Part shown: piece after piece, positions 23,509 through 31,872 of the stretch
Layout of the letters: each line of letters starts with the position of its first letter
How positions within the stretch are numbered: position 1 is the stretch's first letter
Notes under the pieces: model-generated
Told to the model about the DNA's origin: nothing
Seen by the model: only the letters and a program-made list of their open reading frames with translations
Database searches by the model: none
Made by a program: the position numbers and the translations under genes
NCBI RefSeq assembly: GCF_900116405.1
Contig: NZ_FPAQ01000035.1
Coordinates: 1 to 36,189, forward strand
Source of the DNA: Halomonas saccharevitans
Lineage (GTDB): Bacteria > Pseudomonadota > Gammaproteobacteria > Pseudomonadales > Halomonadaceae
Direction of reading: 5' to 3'
Length of the DNA: 36,189 nt

Positions 23509-24231
23509 CTAGCTCCACAGCTCGCCGACCGGGGTCTCGGGGCCGAAGTAGGTGGCCACCTGGGCCTGCAGCAGCTCGGCGGTGGCCAGGGCATCGACCA
23601 GCGCATGGTGGCCCGAGTAGACCGGCAGGCCGTAGCGCCCACGGCTGTCGTAGAGGCGAATGGAGGCCGGCGGCCGCCCCATCCAGCGCTTGAAGCGCGC
23701 CAGCAGCGACTGCCGGTACCAGCGCGCCTCCAGCGACATGGTGTCGATGACCGGGAACATCAGCCCCTCTCCCCGGCGTGCCTTCACCGCGGCATCCAGG
23801 AAGGGGCGCTCGATATGGCGATAGTGCACCACCACCAGGCGGCCCGCGATGGCCTCGAGCAGCTCCTCGAGGATCTCGTCGAGGTCGGGGGCGCCGGCGA
23901 TGTCCGAGTGGGTGATGTGGTGAAAGGTCACCGACTTGGCGTTCAGCGGCCGGGGCGGCCTCAGCACCCAGTAGCGCCGCTCGGCGAGCCGGACGCGCCC
24001 CATGGAGAAGGGCACCAGGCCGATGCTGACGATGGCATGGCGCCGCTCGTCGAGGCCGGTGGTCTCCATGTCCAGGGCGACCATGGGGGCCTCGGCGATG
24101 GGCGTCTCCGGCGCGGGCGTCCCGGCGGCGAAGTAGCGCGCCAACAGCGGGTCACGGGCGAGCTCGGCGCGGCTCGCCAAGTACTCGGGCCAGCTCGGGG
24201 CCGGCAGCTTTCTGCGTCGGGGAAGGCGCAT
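23509..24231 (-). CDS. DEDDh 3'-5' exonuclease (DnaQ/epsilon family), coupled to the cNMP-CBS protein
   Basis: This 240-residue protein has the DnaQ-type exonuclease motifs. ALDMETTGLD gives Asp54 and Glu56; FHHITHSDI is the usual helper segment; VVHYRHIERPFLDAA is motif II with Glu141 where Asp is normal; and HHALVDALATAEL gives the catalytic His208 and Asp213. It would remove nucleotides from DNA or RNA 3' ends. The Asp-to-Glu change in motif II could lower activity. The start codon is one base after the stop of the upstream signalling gene, so the two are translationally coupled, an arrangement I know from other gammaproteobacteria. Confidence 0.86.
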   Translation of the reverse strand: MRLPRRRKLPAPSWPEYLASRAELARDPLLARYFAAGTPAPETPIAEAPMVALDMETTGLDERRHAIVSIGLVPFSMGRVRLAERRYWVLRPPRPLNAKSVTFHHITHSDIAGAPDLDEILEELLEAIAGRLVVVHYRHIERPFLDAAVKARRGEGLMFPVIDTMSLEARWYRQSLLARFKRWMGRPPASIRLYDSRGRYGLPVYSGHHALVDALATAELLQAQVATYFGPETPVGELWS

Positions 24232-24232
24232 C

Positions 24233-26137
24233 TCAGCGCGACCGAGACGGCATGGGATAGCGGAACTTGAGGAACTTCTGGGCGTTGCTCAGCACCTGGA
24301 AGGCATCCTTGAGGTTATGGCGCTCAGTGTCGGAGACGTCTTCCGGCTCGATGTTGTTGTCCGGTTCCTGCTCGTGCTGCAGATCGATGGCCTGATGGCG
24401 AATCCGCGACATGCTCAAAAACTCCATGGCATAGCGCAGCCGGTCGCTGACGCCGGGGGCCAGCAGCTGGGTACGGTCGATGTCATCCAGGCGCTTGAAG
24501 CTGCTCTGGGCTCGCGAGCCGCAGGCCAGGGCGTGGACGCGAATCAGGTCGACCATGGGCGCGGTGCCCCGGCGCTTGAGGTTGATGGAGTTATTGTGCT
24601 TGCCGTCCTTCTCCATCACGAAGGTGCGGAAGAAGCCCAGCGGCGGGGTGCGGTTGAGCGCGTTACGCGCCATGGAGGCGAGGAAGCGCGGGTGCTTCGG
24701 CGCCTGCTCGGCGACCAGGTCCTGGAGCTGCTCGACGAGCGGGTTCTCGCCGAAGACGCTGTCCAGGTCGAAGAAGATCGAACTGTGCAGCAGCCGCTCC
24801 GGCGTGGGCTGTTCGATCCACTCGCGAAAATAGCGCTTCCAGACCGCGAGCGGCTGACGCCAGCGCGGATTGGTGGCCATGATGTCGCCCTTGCAGTATT
24901 CGTAGCCGCAGGCGGCCAGACCGTCGCTCAGGCGCGTCGCCAGAGCCAGGAAGTAGGCATCGTGGCGCTCGGGGTCGAAGTCGTCGGAGAGCACCAGGGC
25001 GTTATCCTGGTCGGTGACGATGGACTGCTCGTTGCGCGCCATGGAGCCCAGCGCCATCAGGCAGTAGGGCACCGGCGGCGGCCCCAGCTCCTCCTCGGCC
25101 AGCTCCAGCAGGCGCCGCGACAGGCTGCGCCCGATGGTCGACAGCGCGCTGCCGATCATCCGCGAATCGGCGCCCTCCTCGACCATGCGCACGAAGGCCG
25201 CTTTGACGTCGGGCGTCAGCCGGGCGAGCCCTTCGCTGTTGGACTGGTGGAAGATATTGCTGACCAGGTAGAGGCTCGACTGGGTCTCGTAGCGAATGAT
25301 GTCGGAGAGGTGAACGATGCCGACCGGCGAGCGACGGTGCATCACCGGCAGGTGGTGGATATTGTTGCGCAGCATGCAGAGCATGGCCTCGTGCACCGAC
25401 TCGTCGGACTGCACGGCGATCAGCTTGTGGGCGATCACCTCCCCCACCTGGGTGTCGGCGGGGCGGCCCTCGGCCACCACGCGGGTGCGGAAGTCGCTAT
25501 CGGTGAGAATGCCTTTGACCTGCCAGGCACGCCCCTCGCTGTCGCGGAAGGTGTAGCGAGGGGCGTCGCTGGGTTCATCGAGCACCAGCACCGCCGAGGC
25601 CTGATAGTCGCCGATCAGCCGGGCGGCCTCCTGAACGGTGGTGGTGGCCTCCACCATCACCGGGTAGCGCGACACCAGCTTGCGCACCCGGGTGATCATC
25701 ATGTCGTTCTGTTTCTTGTCCTGCTCCACCGTCGACTCGAGACGCGGGCGTTCCACCTCGACGAAGTCGGCGAAGTGTTCATCCGCCTCGCAGAGCTGGA
25801 AGAAGACCGCCTCGGGTATGAAATAGATCAGGCTGTCTTCCATGGCCTTGGCGGGGAAGCGGGTACGACGATTTCGCAGCAGGCTGAAGTGGCCGAAGAT
25901 GTCGCCCTCGCCCAGGCGATTGTAGAGCTCGCCGCCGCGGCGATAGACCTCGACCGCGCCGCTGCGGATGTAGCAGAAATCGTGCACTTCCTGGTCGAGC
26001 ATCAGGATGTCGCTGCCGGCCTTGAAGTAGGCCACCTCGACCTGGCCGGCCATCTCGTCGAGCAGGTCGTCGGAGATGCCATCGAAGGGCGGGAACCGCC
26101 CCATGTGCTGGCGGATTTCCAGCAGTTCCACGTCCAT
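24233..26137 (-). CDS. Cyclic-nucleotide-binding / CBS-pair / DUF294 nucleotidyltransferase-like signalling protein
   Basis: This 634-residue cytosolic protein has four parts: a cNMP-binding domain (about 15-125, with GEGDIFGHFSLL), a CBS pair (about 155-290), a DUF294 nucleotidyltransferase-like domain (about 330-470, with LGSMARNEQSIVTDQDNAL holding GS at 364-365 and Asp376/Asp378) and a DUF294 C-terminal helical domain. The layout resembles GlnD-type sensors that modify a partner when nucleotide levels change. The start is placed at the second of two nearby ATGs because GGAG is 8 nt from it and only 2-3 nt from the first (26143). It is coupled to the exonuclease. The acetate permease often found beside such genes is absent here. 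Confidence 0.87.
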   Translation of the reverse strand: MDVELLEIRQHMGRFPPFDGISDDLLDEMAGQVEVAYFKAGSDILMLDQEVHDFCYIRSGAVEVYRRGGELYNRLGEGDIFGHFSLLRNRRTRFPAKAMEDSLIYFIPEAVFFQLCEADEHFADFVEVERPRLESTVEQDKKQNDMMITRVRKLVSRYPVMVEATTTVQEAARLIGDYQASAVLVLDEPSDAPRYTFRDSEGRAWQVKGILTDSDFRTRVVAEGRPADTQVGEVIAHKLIAVQSDESVHEAMLCMLRNNIHHLPVMHRRSPVGIVHLSDIIRYETQSSLYLVSNIFHQSNSEGLARLTPDVKAAFVRMVEEGADSRMIGSALSTIGRSLSRRLLELAEEELGPPPVPYCLMALGSMARNEQSIVTDQDNALVLSDDFDPERHDAYFLALATRLSDGLAACGYEYCKGDIMATNPRWRQPLAVWKRYFREWIEQPTPERLLHSSIFFDLDSVFGENPLVEQLQDLVAEQAPKHPRFLASMARNALNRTPPLGFFRTFVMEKDGKHNNSINLKRRGTAPMVDLIRVHALACGSRAQSSFKRLDDIDRTQLLAPGVSDRLRYAMEFLSMSRIRHQAIDLQHEQEPDNNIEPEDVSDTERHNLKDAFQVLSNAQKFLKFRYPMPSRSR

Positions 26138-26299
26138 GACCATGACTCCGAGCGATAAGGTTGCGACAAGTCTGGAATGGCTCGCCGGCGCTGTAAAGCC
26201 GCCGCGCCCGGCGAGCCCGGCCTCGCTCGCAGACGAGGTATCACGGGGTCGCTGCAGCAGGACGCCGACGTCGGGGCTTCGTGAAGGTGCGACACGACG

Positions 26300-26329
26300 A
26301 GGGCCGCCCCGTGCATCAGGGGCGGCCCT
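26300..26329. terminator. Hairpin downstream of the DUF4168 gene
   Basis: AGGGCCGCCCC (26300-26310) pairs with GGGGCGGCCCT (26319-26329), with further outer pairing of CGACG and CGTCG. It lies on the 3' side of the minus-strand DUF4168 gene. Confidence 0.65.
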
Positions 26330-26337
26330 CTCTCGTC

Positions 26338-26368
26338 GCAATCGCGGCCGAGGAGCGGCCGCGATCGC
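26338..26368. terminator. Second hairpin directly after the DUF4168 stop codon
   Basis: GCAATCGCGGCCG (26338-26350) faces CGGCCGCGATCGC (26356-26368) with a single mismatch that becomes G-U in one strand's RNA. It is 10 bp from the stop at 26379. Together with the previous stem it forms a double hairpin. Confidence 0.55.
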
Positions 26369-26378
26369 AAGGCGCGTG

Positions 26379-26792
26379 TTACGAGGCCTGGTCGGCGCCG
26401 GCACCGCCGGCCTTGGCCATTTCCTGCACGCGCTGCATCAGCTCGGGATCCTGTTGGATCGCCTGGCCGATGGCGTTGAAGGTATTCACCTCGAGACCGC
26501 TGTCCTGAACGGCCTGAACCATCTCGTCGTTGGCTTCCTTGCGGACGGCCTGCTGGGCCTCGTCACCTTCCGCCGACTGCAGCTGCTTGGTGTACTCCTG
26601 AGAGATCACGGCGATCTCCTTGGAGGCATCGGCGAACTGCTGGAGCTGGGCGTCGGAGAAGTCCTGTGCCGGGGCCGTGGCCTGCGACTGGTCGGCGCTG
26701 TTCGCGGTAGTGTCCTGCTGGGCCTGTGCCTGGGCGGCGGCGAGGCCGAGAGAGAGCAGTGCGGCCGAGAACAGTGCGGTCTTCCGTTGCAT
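26379..26792 (-). CDS. DUF4168 periplasmic protein
   Basis: This 137-residue protein starts with a signal peptide (KTALFSAALLSLGLAAAQAQA-QQ, cleaved near residue 24). After a Ser/Thr/Gln-rich linker comes the DUF4168 domain (about 43-125: FSDAQLQQFADASKEIAVISQEYTKQL, then GLEVNTFNAIGQAIQQDPEL), an all-helical domain of unknown role common in marine and halophilic bacteria. An AGGAGG lies 5-6 nt before the start. It is probably monocistronic, bounded by hairpins on both sides. Confidence 0.85.
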   Translation of the reverse strand: MQRKTALFSAALLSLGLAAAQAQAQQDTTANSADQSQATAPAQDFSDAQLQQFADASKEIAVISQEYTKQLQSAEGDEAQQAVRKEANDEMVQAVQDSGLEVNTFNAIGQAIQQDPELMQRVQEMAKAGGAGADQAS

Positions 26793-26879
26793 GAATACCT
26801 CCTGAGGAACTTATGTGTGCCCCCGCTGAGACGAGTGATCGCCCATAGGGTTCAGGTTTGTCGTGTAACGGTTTGAAAA

Positions 26880-26904
26880 GCGGCGCTCCCCGGGGGAGCG
26901 CCGC
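26880..26904 (-). terminator. Intrinsic terminator of the TRAP operon
   Basis: GCGGCGCTCCCC (26880-26891) pairs with GGGGAGCGCCGC (26893-26904); the closing bases open to a small loop. On the minus strand the stem is followed by TTTTCAAACC. It lies 38 bp after the permease stop. Confidence 0.8.
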
Positions 26905-26941
26905 ATATTGTGGCAGCCGTCGACCCCTCGGGTCGACACGA

Positions 26942-29140
26942 TCAGCCGTAGGCCAGGTTGGGCAGCCAGGTGACCAGCGCCGGGAAGAGGATGACCAGCA
27001 GGAGCCCCAGCGCCTGGATGCCCAGGAACGGGAAGGACGACCTGAAGATCTGCCCCATGGTGATGTGCGGCGGGCACACCCCCTTGATGTAGAACAGCGC
27101 GTAGCCGAACGGCGGACTCAGGAAGGACATCTGCATGTTGACCAGGTAGATGACGCCGAACCACAGCGACACGTCCGCCGGGTCGACCCCGGGCAAGCCG
27201 AACACGCCGTCGAAAGTGAGCCCCTCGATCAGTGGCACGAAGATCGGCACCGCCAGCAGCAGGATACCCACCCAGTCGAGGAACATCCCCAGGGCCACCA
27301 GCAGCACCATCATCAGCAGCAGCACCGCATAGGGACCGAGGCCCGCGCCGGAGATGAGCTCCTGCACGAAGGTCTGGCCGCCCTGCAGGATGTAGAAACC
27401 GACGAAGATGCTGGCGCCGAAGATGATCCACATCACCATGGCCGAGGCCACGAGGGTACTCATGCAGGCGGCATGCAGGTTGGGCCAGGTCAGACGCTTG
27501 TGCATTGCAGCCACCACCAGAGCACCGAAGGTGCCGATGCCGGCGGCTTCCACCGGGGTGGCGATACCGGTGAAGATGATGCCCAGCACCAGGATCACCA
27601 AGATGATCGGCGCCAGCATCTTGCGCAGCAGTCGCAGCTTCTCCTTCATGTCGACCCGATCCTCGGCCGGCATTGGTGGCGCCAGATTGATGTTGAGCGT
27701 ACCGCGCATCCAGCAGTAGAAGCCGTACATAAAGGCCAGCAGCAAGCCGGGGATCAATGAGCCGAGATAGAGCTCACCCACCGACTGCTGGGCGATGACC
27801 CCGTAGATGATCGCCAGGATCGATGGCGGAATCAGGATGCCCAGGGTCCCACCGGCCATGATCGAGCCGATGGCGATTTCCGGGTCATAGTGGCGCTTGA
27901 GCATCGCCGGCAGCGCGATCAGACCCATGGTCACCACCGCAGCCCCGATCACGCCGACCATGGCGGCCAGCAGGGTCGAGGCAATGATGGTGGCGATCGC
28001 CAGACCCGCCTTGAGCCCGCCCATCCACTTGTAGACGACGTCGAACAGTTCCTCGATGATCCCCGCTTTCTCCAGCACCGAGGCCATGAAGATGAACAGC
28101 GGGATGGCCGAGAGCTGATAGTTGGTCATCATCGGGAAGATGCGCGACGGCATCAGGTTGAGCATGTTCTGATCGCCGACCAAATAAAGAAAGGTCACCC
28201 CCAGACCACCGGTGACGAAGGCCAGCGGCAGGCCGGCTACCAATACCACCATCAGCGAGCCGAACATCACCACCGTCAGGGCACCGATGCCCACCGTACC
28301 CAGGCTGTTCTCGAGGCTGCCGGCCAGGCTGTCGTAGTCGGTCACGCCGATGTTGACCATCTCGAAGACCACCCAGGCCGCCAGCAGTCCGGCCACGACG
28401 AGTAACGCGCGGGCGAAGGTGCGGCTGCCGTCATGAAAGCGCCAGTGATAGCGCAAGGACTGTGCGTCCCGTAACAGTTGCCCGATTCCCTGCAGCAGCA
28501 GCAGCACGGCACCGAAGAAGAGCATGAACTTGACCGGGTAGAACTGGATGGCCCACTCGGTGAAGGAGGTCTCGTTGGCGTAGCTGGAGCCGAAGAAGAA
28601 CGCATCGCTGACCGACTGGGAGAAGAACTTCCAACCAGTGACCAGCAGCGCGATGGTGAAAATGAAGAAGAAGATCGAGGTGACGACGTCCAGCGCCGCC
28701 CTGTTGAGCGGCTTGGCGCGCTGGTAGAGGATATCGACACGCACGTGACCGCCTTCACGCAGCGCATAGGCCCCCGCCACCAGGTACTGCATGCCGAACA
28801 TCAGGGTCATCGACTCATGGGCCCAGTTGGTCGGCGAGTTGAAGGCGTAGCGAACCAGCACTTCGTAAGTAAAGATGAAGGGGGCGATCAACGCCCAGTA
28901 GGCCACGTAACGGCCGGAAAACCCCGACAGGCGGTCGACGATAGCGGTAAACAGATTACCGGGCGGCTGATACGCCACCTCGACCTCCTGACCGGCCGGA
29001 ACCTCGGCGGTATCGCCGCCGCTGATGATGCCGCCACGCCGGAAGCTGCGATCGACGAAGAACATCACCACCAGCGGCAATAGCAGCAGCACCGACCAGT
29101 AGAGCCAGTGCGGGAGAACGAACTCGATATCAAGATTCAT
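26942..29140 (-). CDS. TRAP transporter fused permease (DctQ-DctM)
   Basis: This 732-residue membrane protein fuses the small and large TRAP subunits. The first third (to about residue 240) has a DctQ-like set of helices with YEVLVRYAFNSPTNWAHESMTLMFGMQYLVAGAYALREGGHVRVDI. The rest is DctM-like: PLFIFMASVLEKAGIIEELF, GAAVVTMGLIALPAMLKRHYDPEIAIGSIMAGGTLGILIPPS and LGMFLDWVGILLLAVPIFVPL. It is a Na+-driven secondary importer fed by the periplasmic receptor upstream. The start is set at ATG 29140, with GGAGG about 8 nt before it; a GTG two codons upstream is also possible. The N-terminal helix and soluble stretch of about 60 residues before DctQ is an addition. Confidence 0.93.
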   Translation of the reverse strand: MNLDIEFVLPHWLYWSVLLLLPLVVMFFVDRSFRRGGIISGGDTAEVPAGQEVEVAYQPPGNLFTAIVDRLSGFSGRYVAYWALIAPFIFTYEVLVRYAFNSPTNWAHESMTLMFGMQYLVAGAYALREGGHVRVDILYQRAKPLNRAALDVVTSIFFFIFTIALLVTGWKFFSQSVSDAFFFGSSYANETSFTEWAIQFYPVKFMLFFGAVLLLLQGIGQLLRDAQSLRYHWRFHDGSRTFARALLVVAGLLAAWVVFEMVNIGVTDYDSLAGSLENSLGTVGIGALTVVMFGSLMVVLVAGLPLAFVTGGLGVTFLYLVGDQNMLNLMPSRIFPMMTNYQLSAIPLFIFMASVLEKAGIIEELFDVVYKWMGGLKAGLAIATIIASTLLAAMVGVIGAAVVTMGLIALPAMLKRHYDPEIAIGSIMAGGTLGILIPPSILAIIYGVIAQQSVGELYLGSLIPGLLLAFMYGFYCWMRGTLNINLAPPMPAEDRVDMKEKLRLLRKMLAPIILVILVLGIIFTGIATPVEAAGIGTFGALVVAAMHKRLTWPNLHAACMSTLVASAMVMWIIFGASIFVGFYILQGGQTFVQELISGAGLGPYAVLLLMMVLLVALGMFLDWVGILLLAVPIFVPLIEGLTFDGVFGLPGVDPADVSLWFGVIYLVNMQMSFLSPPFGYALFYIKGVCPPHITMGQIFRSSFPFLGIQALGLLLVILFPALVTWLPNLAYG

Positions 29141-29231
29141 GGACACTCCTCCGTGGCACCATCACCGCCCGGCGATGGCGACGGATCCTAAAGTCGACGG
29201 GATGCACGATCAGTCGTGTTGCCTTACCCAA

Positions 29232-29267
29232 ACCGGGTGCTGTGGCCCATGGCCCACAACACCCGGT
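29232..29267 (-). promoter_or_regulatory. Intercistronic hairpin between TRAP receptor and permease genes
   Basis: ACCGGGTGCTGTGG (29232-29245) faces CCACAACACCCGGT (29254-29267). The single C-A mismatch on the plus strand is a G-U pair in the minus-strand RNA, so the structure is best in the direction of transcription. It sits in the 144-bp gap and probably makes receptor mRNA more abundant than permease mRNA by attenuation or 3'-end protection. Confidence 0.6.
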
Positions 29268-29284
29268 CTGGTCGTTCAGGTGCT

Positions 29285-30448
29285 TCAGACGTTGAGTTCG
29301 TATCCCTTGATGTCCTCCTCGGTGATCAGCGCCACCGCCGGATCCAACATGGTGTCGAGGTGCGCCTTGAAGAGCCGTGCCGCATCCGGATCCTTGTTCG
29401 CCCACTTGAACCACAGGGGAATGGCTGCCTGACGGAAGCGGTCGCCGTCCTCCTCGCTGAGGTGGATGATCTCCACACCCTTCTCGCGATACTTCGGCCA
29501 GGCCTCGGCGTTGGCCTCCTGGATCGCCGCGTAATGCTTGCGGGAGTAGGCGGCCACCAGGTCGTGCATGAGGTCCTGGGTCTGCGGGGACATGCGCTCG
29601 AAGGTGCGACGGTTGACGGCGATATCCATGAGGTCGACGGCCTGGTGCAGGCAGGGCGTGGAGGGCGGCCCCATGATGATGTAGTCGGCGACCTGCCAGA
29701 ACCCGAGCTCATAATTGACCGCCGCCCCCACGTAGTCAGCGGCGTCGATGGTGCCCTTCTCTAGGGCAGGATAGACCTCGGAGCCCGGCAGCAGGGTCGT
29801 CTGCGCGCCAATGGACGCGAAGGTCTCGGCGACGATCCCGCCCGGCACCCGCAGCTTGACGCCCTGGAAGTCGTCAAAGCTGCGCAGCGGCTTCTTGGAG
29901 TGAATCAAGTTCATGTCGTGATGAACGTAGCCCAGCAGTTCCTGGCCCTGCTTGCGGTAGAGGTCCTTGGCGATGCCCATGCCGCCGTAGGCGCCAAACA
30001 TCATGTCCCACTGGTGAGGCACCGAGAGTCCCATGGGGTAGGCGGTCAGGAAGACACCGGCCGGCATCTTGCCGGGCCAGTAGACGGTGAACCAGTTCTG
30101 ACCATCGATGACACCGTTACGCACCGCATCGGCGACCTCGAAGGCGCCGGCCACGGCGCCGGCAGGGAAGGGCTCGATGGACACTTCGCCGCCCGTCAGC
30201 TCGGCGACGCTGGCCGCCCACTCCTCGAAAATCTTGTAGCCCGTGGTACCCGGCTGCCAGGAGGACTGCATGCGAATTCGAATGCCTTCCTGAGCCTGGA
30301 CGTTGCCGATCCAGGGGGCAGCGACGGCGGCGGCCGAACCGACCGCGGCGGCCTTCAGGAAGTGACGGCGACTGGGGGTCTTGAACGCGTCCTTGACGCT
30401 TGCGCTGTCGATAGAGGAGGTGCGTGGCGGCTGCTTGTCGTCCTGCAT
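29285..30448 (-). CDS. TRAP transporter substrate-binding protein (DctP/TakP-like), Tat-exported
   Basis: This 387-residue receptor has a twin-arginine signal, SRRHFLKAAAVGSAAAVAAP, preceded by an unusually long polar stretch of about 26 residues. The mature part resembles the TakP-type TRAP receptors: GVKLRVPGGIVAETFASIGAQ with the binding Arg, LLPGSEVYPALEKGTIDAADYVG, and AAVNYELGFWQVADYII. Members bind 2-oxoacids, lactate or similar monocarboxylates, sometimes with a metal ion, so a monocarboxylate is the best guess. Tat export means it folds in the cytosol first. The start at 30448 has AGGAG 8 nt before it. It is first in the operon, followed by the fused permease. Confidence 0.92.
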   Translation of the reverse strand: MQDDKQPPRTSSIDSASVKDAFKTPSRRHFLKAAAVGSAAAVAAPWIGNVQAQEGIRIRMQSSWQPGTTGYKIFEEWAASVAELTGGEVSIEPFPAGAVAGAFEVADAVRNGVIDGQNWFTVYWPGKMPAGVFLTAYPMGLSVPHQWDMMFGAYGGMGIAKDLYRKQGQELLGYVHHDMNLIHSKKPLRSFDDFQGVKLRVPGGIVAETFASIGAQTTLLPGSEVYPALEKGTIDAADYVGAAVNYELGFWQVADYIIMGPPSTPCLHQAVDLMDIAVNRRTFERMSPQTQDLMHDLVAAYSRKHYAAIQEANAEAWPKYREKGVEIIHLSEEDGDRFRQAAIPLWFKWANKDPDAARLFKAHLDTMLDPAVALITEEDIKGYELNV

Positions 30449-30581
30449 GGCATGGACTCCTGGTTGGGTGGCCCGCCCGCGGCAGCGAGCGTTGGCCGGA
30501 TCTTGTTGTTGTCGTCCCTGGGCCTTCGAAGGCATGCCGATGATCTATCGATCGACAGGCCGGCCTCACCGTCCCGGTGGA

Positions 30582-30620
30582 CCTAGAGCGTAGCCCTTGA
30601 GCATGAACCCTGAGCGTGAA
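30582..30620. repeat. Three tandem 13-bp imperfect repeats
   Basis: CCTAGAGCGTAGC (30582-30594), CCTTGAGCATGAA (30595-30607) and CCCTGAGCGTGAA (30608-30620) follow one another without gaps and share C-C-x-x-GAGC-x-T. They lie about 135-170 bp upstream of the TRAP receptor start. They could be slippage products or a stacked binding site. Confidence 0.6.
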
Positions 30621-30738
30621 ACATGTTCGTGATTCTTGAGAAGAAGACGCTGATATGGAAACGTCTTCCCTGCCGAAAGCTAGCCAAAAGGCCGGGCGCG
30701 GCCAATACGACGTTTCAACGCAAACCGGCCGATTTCAC

Positions 30739-30803
30739 TGGTCAGACCACCGAGGAAAACGCGGCAATCAGCTGTCCGCACAGGCAAAACTCTGGTCTGA
30801 CCA
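30739..30803. promoter_or_regulatory. Pair of TGGTC-N-GACCA operators (GntR/FadR-type)
   Basis: TGGTCAGACCA (30739-30749) and TGGTCTGACCA (30793-30803) are each perfect dyads around one central base, and reverse complements of each other. Their centres are 54 bp apart, about five helical turns, so they face the same side of the helix. TGGT-N3-ACCA dyads are recognised by FadR-subfamily GntR regulators such as PdhR and LldR, which often respond to monocarboxylates. No GntR gene is in this window. A loop between the sites could control the TRAP operon, the DMT gene or both. Confidence 0.7.
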
Positions 30804-30923
30804 CTTTCCCGGAGGCGCGACGTCTACGACCAAAGCACGAGCCCTGCGGTTGGCGTCCGGCGTCCTCGCCCGGGATGATGCTTATCTGGCTAACTCTTTC
30901 ATCCCATCGTTGGACGATCTTTC

Positions 30924-31841
30924 ATGACATCGGAACGTCACCGCCAGGCAGCGCTGGCTGCCATGCCCTTTCTCTTCGTGGCGCTGTGGAGCACGGGCTT
31001 CATCGGCGCCAAGTTCGGCCTGCCCCATGCCGAGCCCTTCACCTTCCTGTTCGTGCGCTGCGTGCTGACCCTGGCGCTGCTGGTGCCGCTGATCCTGTTG
31101 CTGCGGGCCGACTGGCCGCAGGGACCGAGGCTGTGGGGACATATCGCGGTTTCGGGGCTACTGGTCCACGGCGCCTACCTGGGGGGCGTCTTCTACGGCA
31201 TCTATCAGGGCATGCCGGCGGGCCTGACCGCTCTGCTGGTGGGACTCCAGCCGCTGCTGACCGCGGCGCTGGCCGGCCCGCTGCTCAATGAGCGACTGGG
31301 CAAGGCGCAGTGGCTGGGGCTGGTGTTGGGCCTGGCCGGCATCGCCCTGGTGCTGGGCGGCAAGCTCGACCCGGGCGAGACGCTGTTCCAGGGCTTCGGC
31401 ATCGGCGCCCTGGCCAGTGTGCTGGTGGCGCTGGCGGGCATCTCGCTGGGCACGCTCTACCAGAAGCGTTTCTGCACCGGCATGCCGCTGCTCTCCGGCA
31501 CCGTGGTGCAGTATCTGGCCACAAGCGCGCTGGTGGGGCTTGGCGCGCTGGTGTTCGAAACCCGCGAGATCGAGTGGAGCCCGACCTTCATGCTGACACT
31601 GGGCTGGCTGGTGCTGGTGCTGTCGATCAGCGCCATCCTGCTGTTGATGGCGCTGATCCGACGCGGCGAGGCCTCGCGGGTGGCGAGCCTGTTCTACCTG
31701 GTCCCGCCGGTAACCGCCCTGGAGGCTTGGTGGCTGTTCGACGAGCGCCTGCCGCCGCTGTCGCTTCTCGGCATGGCCATCGCCATCGCCGGGGTGGTGC
31801 TGGTGGTGAGGGGACGGGCCGCAGGCGCCAGGCGGCCGTAG
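30924..31841 (+). CDS. DMT-superfamily transporter (EamA, two-domain)
   Basis: This 305-residue protein has ten predicted membrane helices in two EamA halves. The first half includes PFLFVALWSTGFIGAKFGLPHAEPFTFLFVR and ends with LGKAQWLGLVLGLAGIALVL; the second half ends SLFYLVPPVTALEAWWLFDERLPPLSLLGMAIAIAGVVLVVRG. These are standard DMT/EamA patterns. Members export amino acids, nucleotides or metabolites; the substrate cannot be predicted. No clear ribosome-binding site precedes ATG 30924; an internal ATG 13 codons on is an alternative. It ends 31 bp from the convergent mtgA gene. Confidence 0.88.
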   Translation: MTSERHRQAALAAMPFLFVALWSTGFIGAKFGLPHAEPFTFLFVRCVLTLALLVPLILLLRADWPQGPRLWGHIAVSGLLVHGAYLGGVFYGIYQGMPAGLTALLVGLQPLLTAALAGPLLNERLGKAQWLGLVLGLAGIALVLGGKLDPGETLFQGFGIGALASVLVALAGISLGTLYQKRFCTGMPLLSGTVVQYLATSALVGLGALVFETREIEWSPTFMLTLGWLVLVLSISAILLLMALIRRGEASRVASLFYLVPPVTALEAWWLFDERLPPLSLLGMAIAIAGVVLVVRGRAAGARRP

Positions 31842-31872
31842 AGGGCCACTGGAGAGGGCCGCTGGTGAGGGC

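Larger units (their letters stand above)
30449..30923. other. Divergent intergenic region between the TRAP operon and the DMT gene
   Basis: This 475-bp stretch has no gene that I can support. It holds a threefold 13-bp repeat near the TRAP side and two inverted TGGTC-N-GACCA operators nearer the DMT side, both listed separately. Short frames in it lack ribosome-binding sites and protein-like composition. Confidence 0.6.

Noticed and set aside
24317..26158. 613-residue open frame on the plus strand opposite the cNMP-CBS-DUF294 gene
   Set aside because: The opposite strand encodes four clear domains. This frame is the usual antisense shadow of high-GC coding DNA.
30655..30927. 90-residue plus-strand frame upstream of the DMT gene
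   Set aside because: It covers the two palindromic operators, has no ribosome-binding site and no protein-like features.
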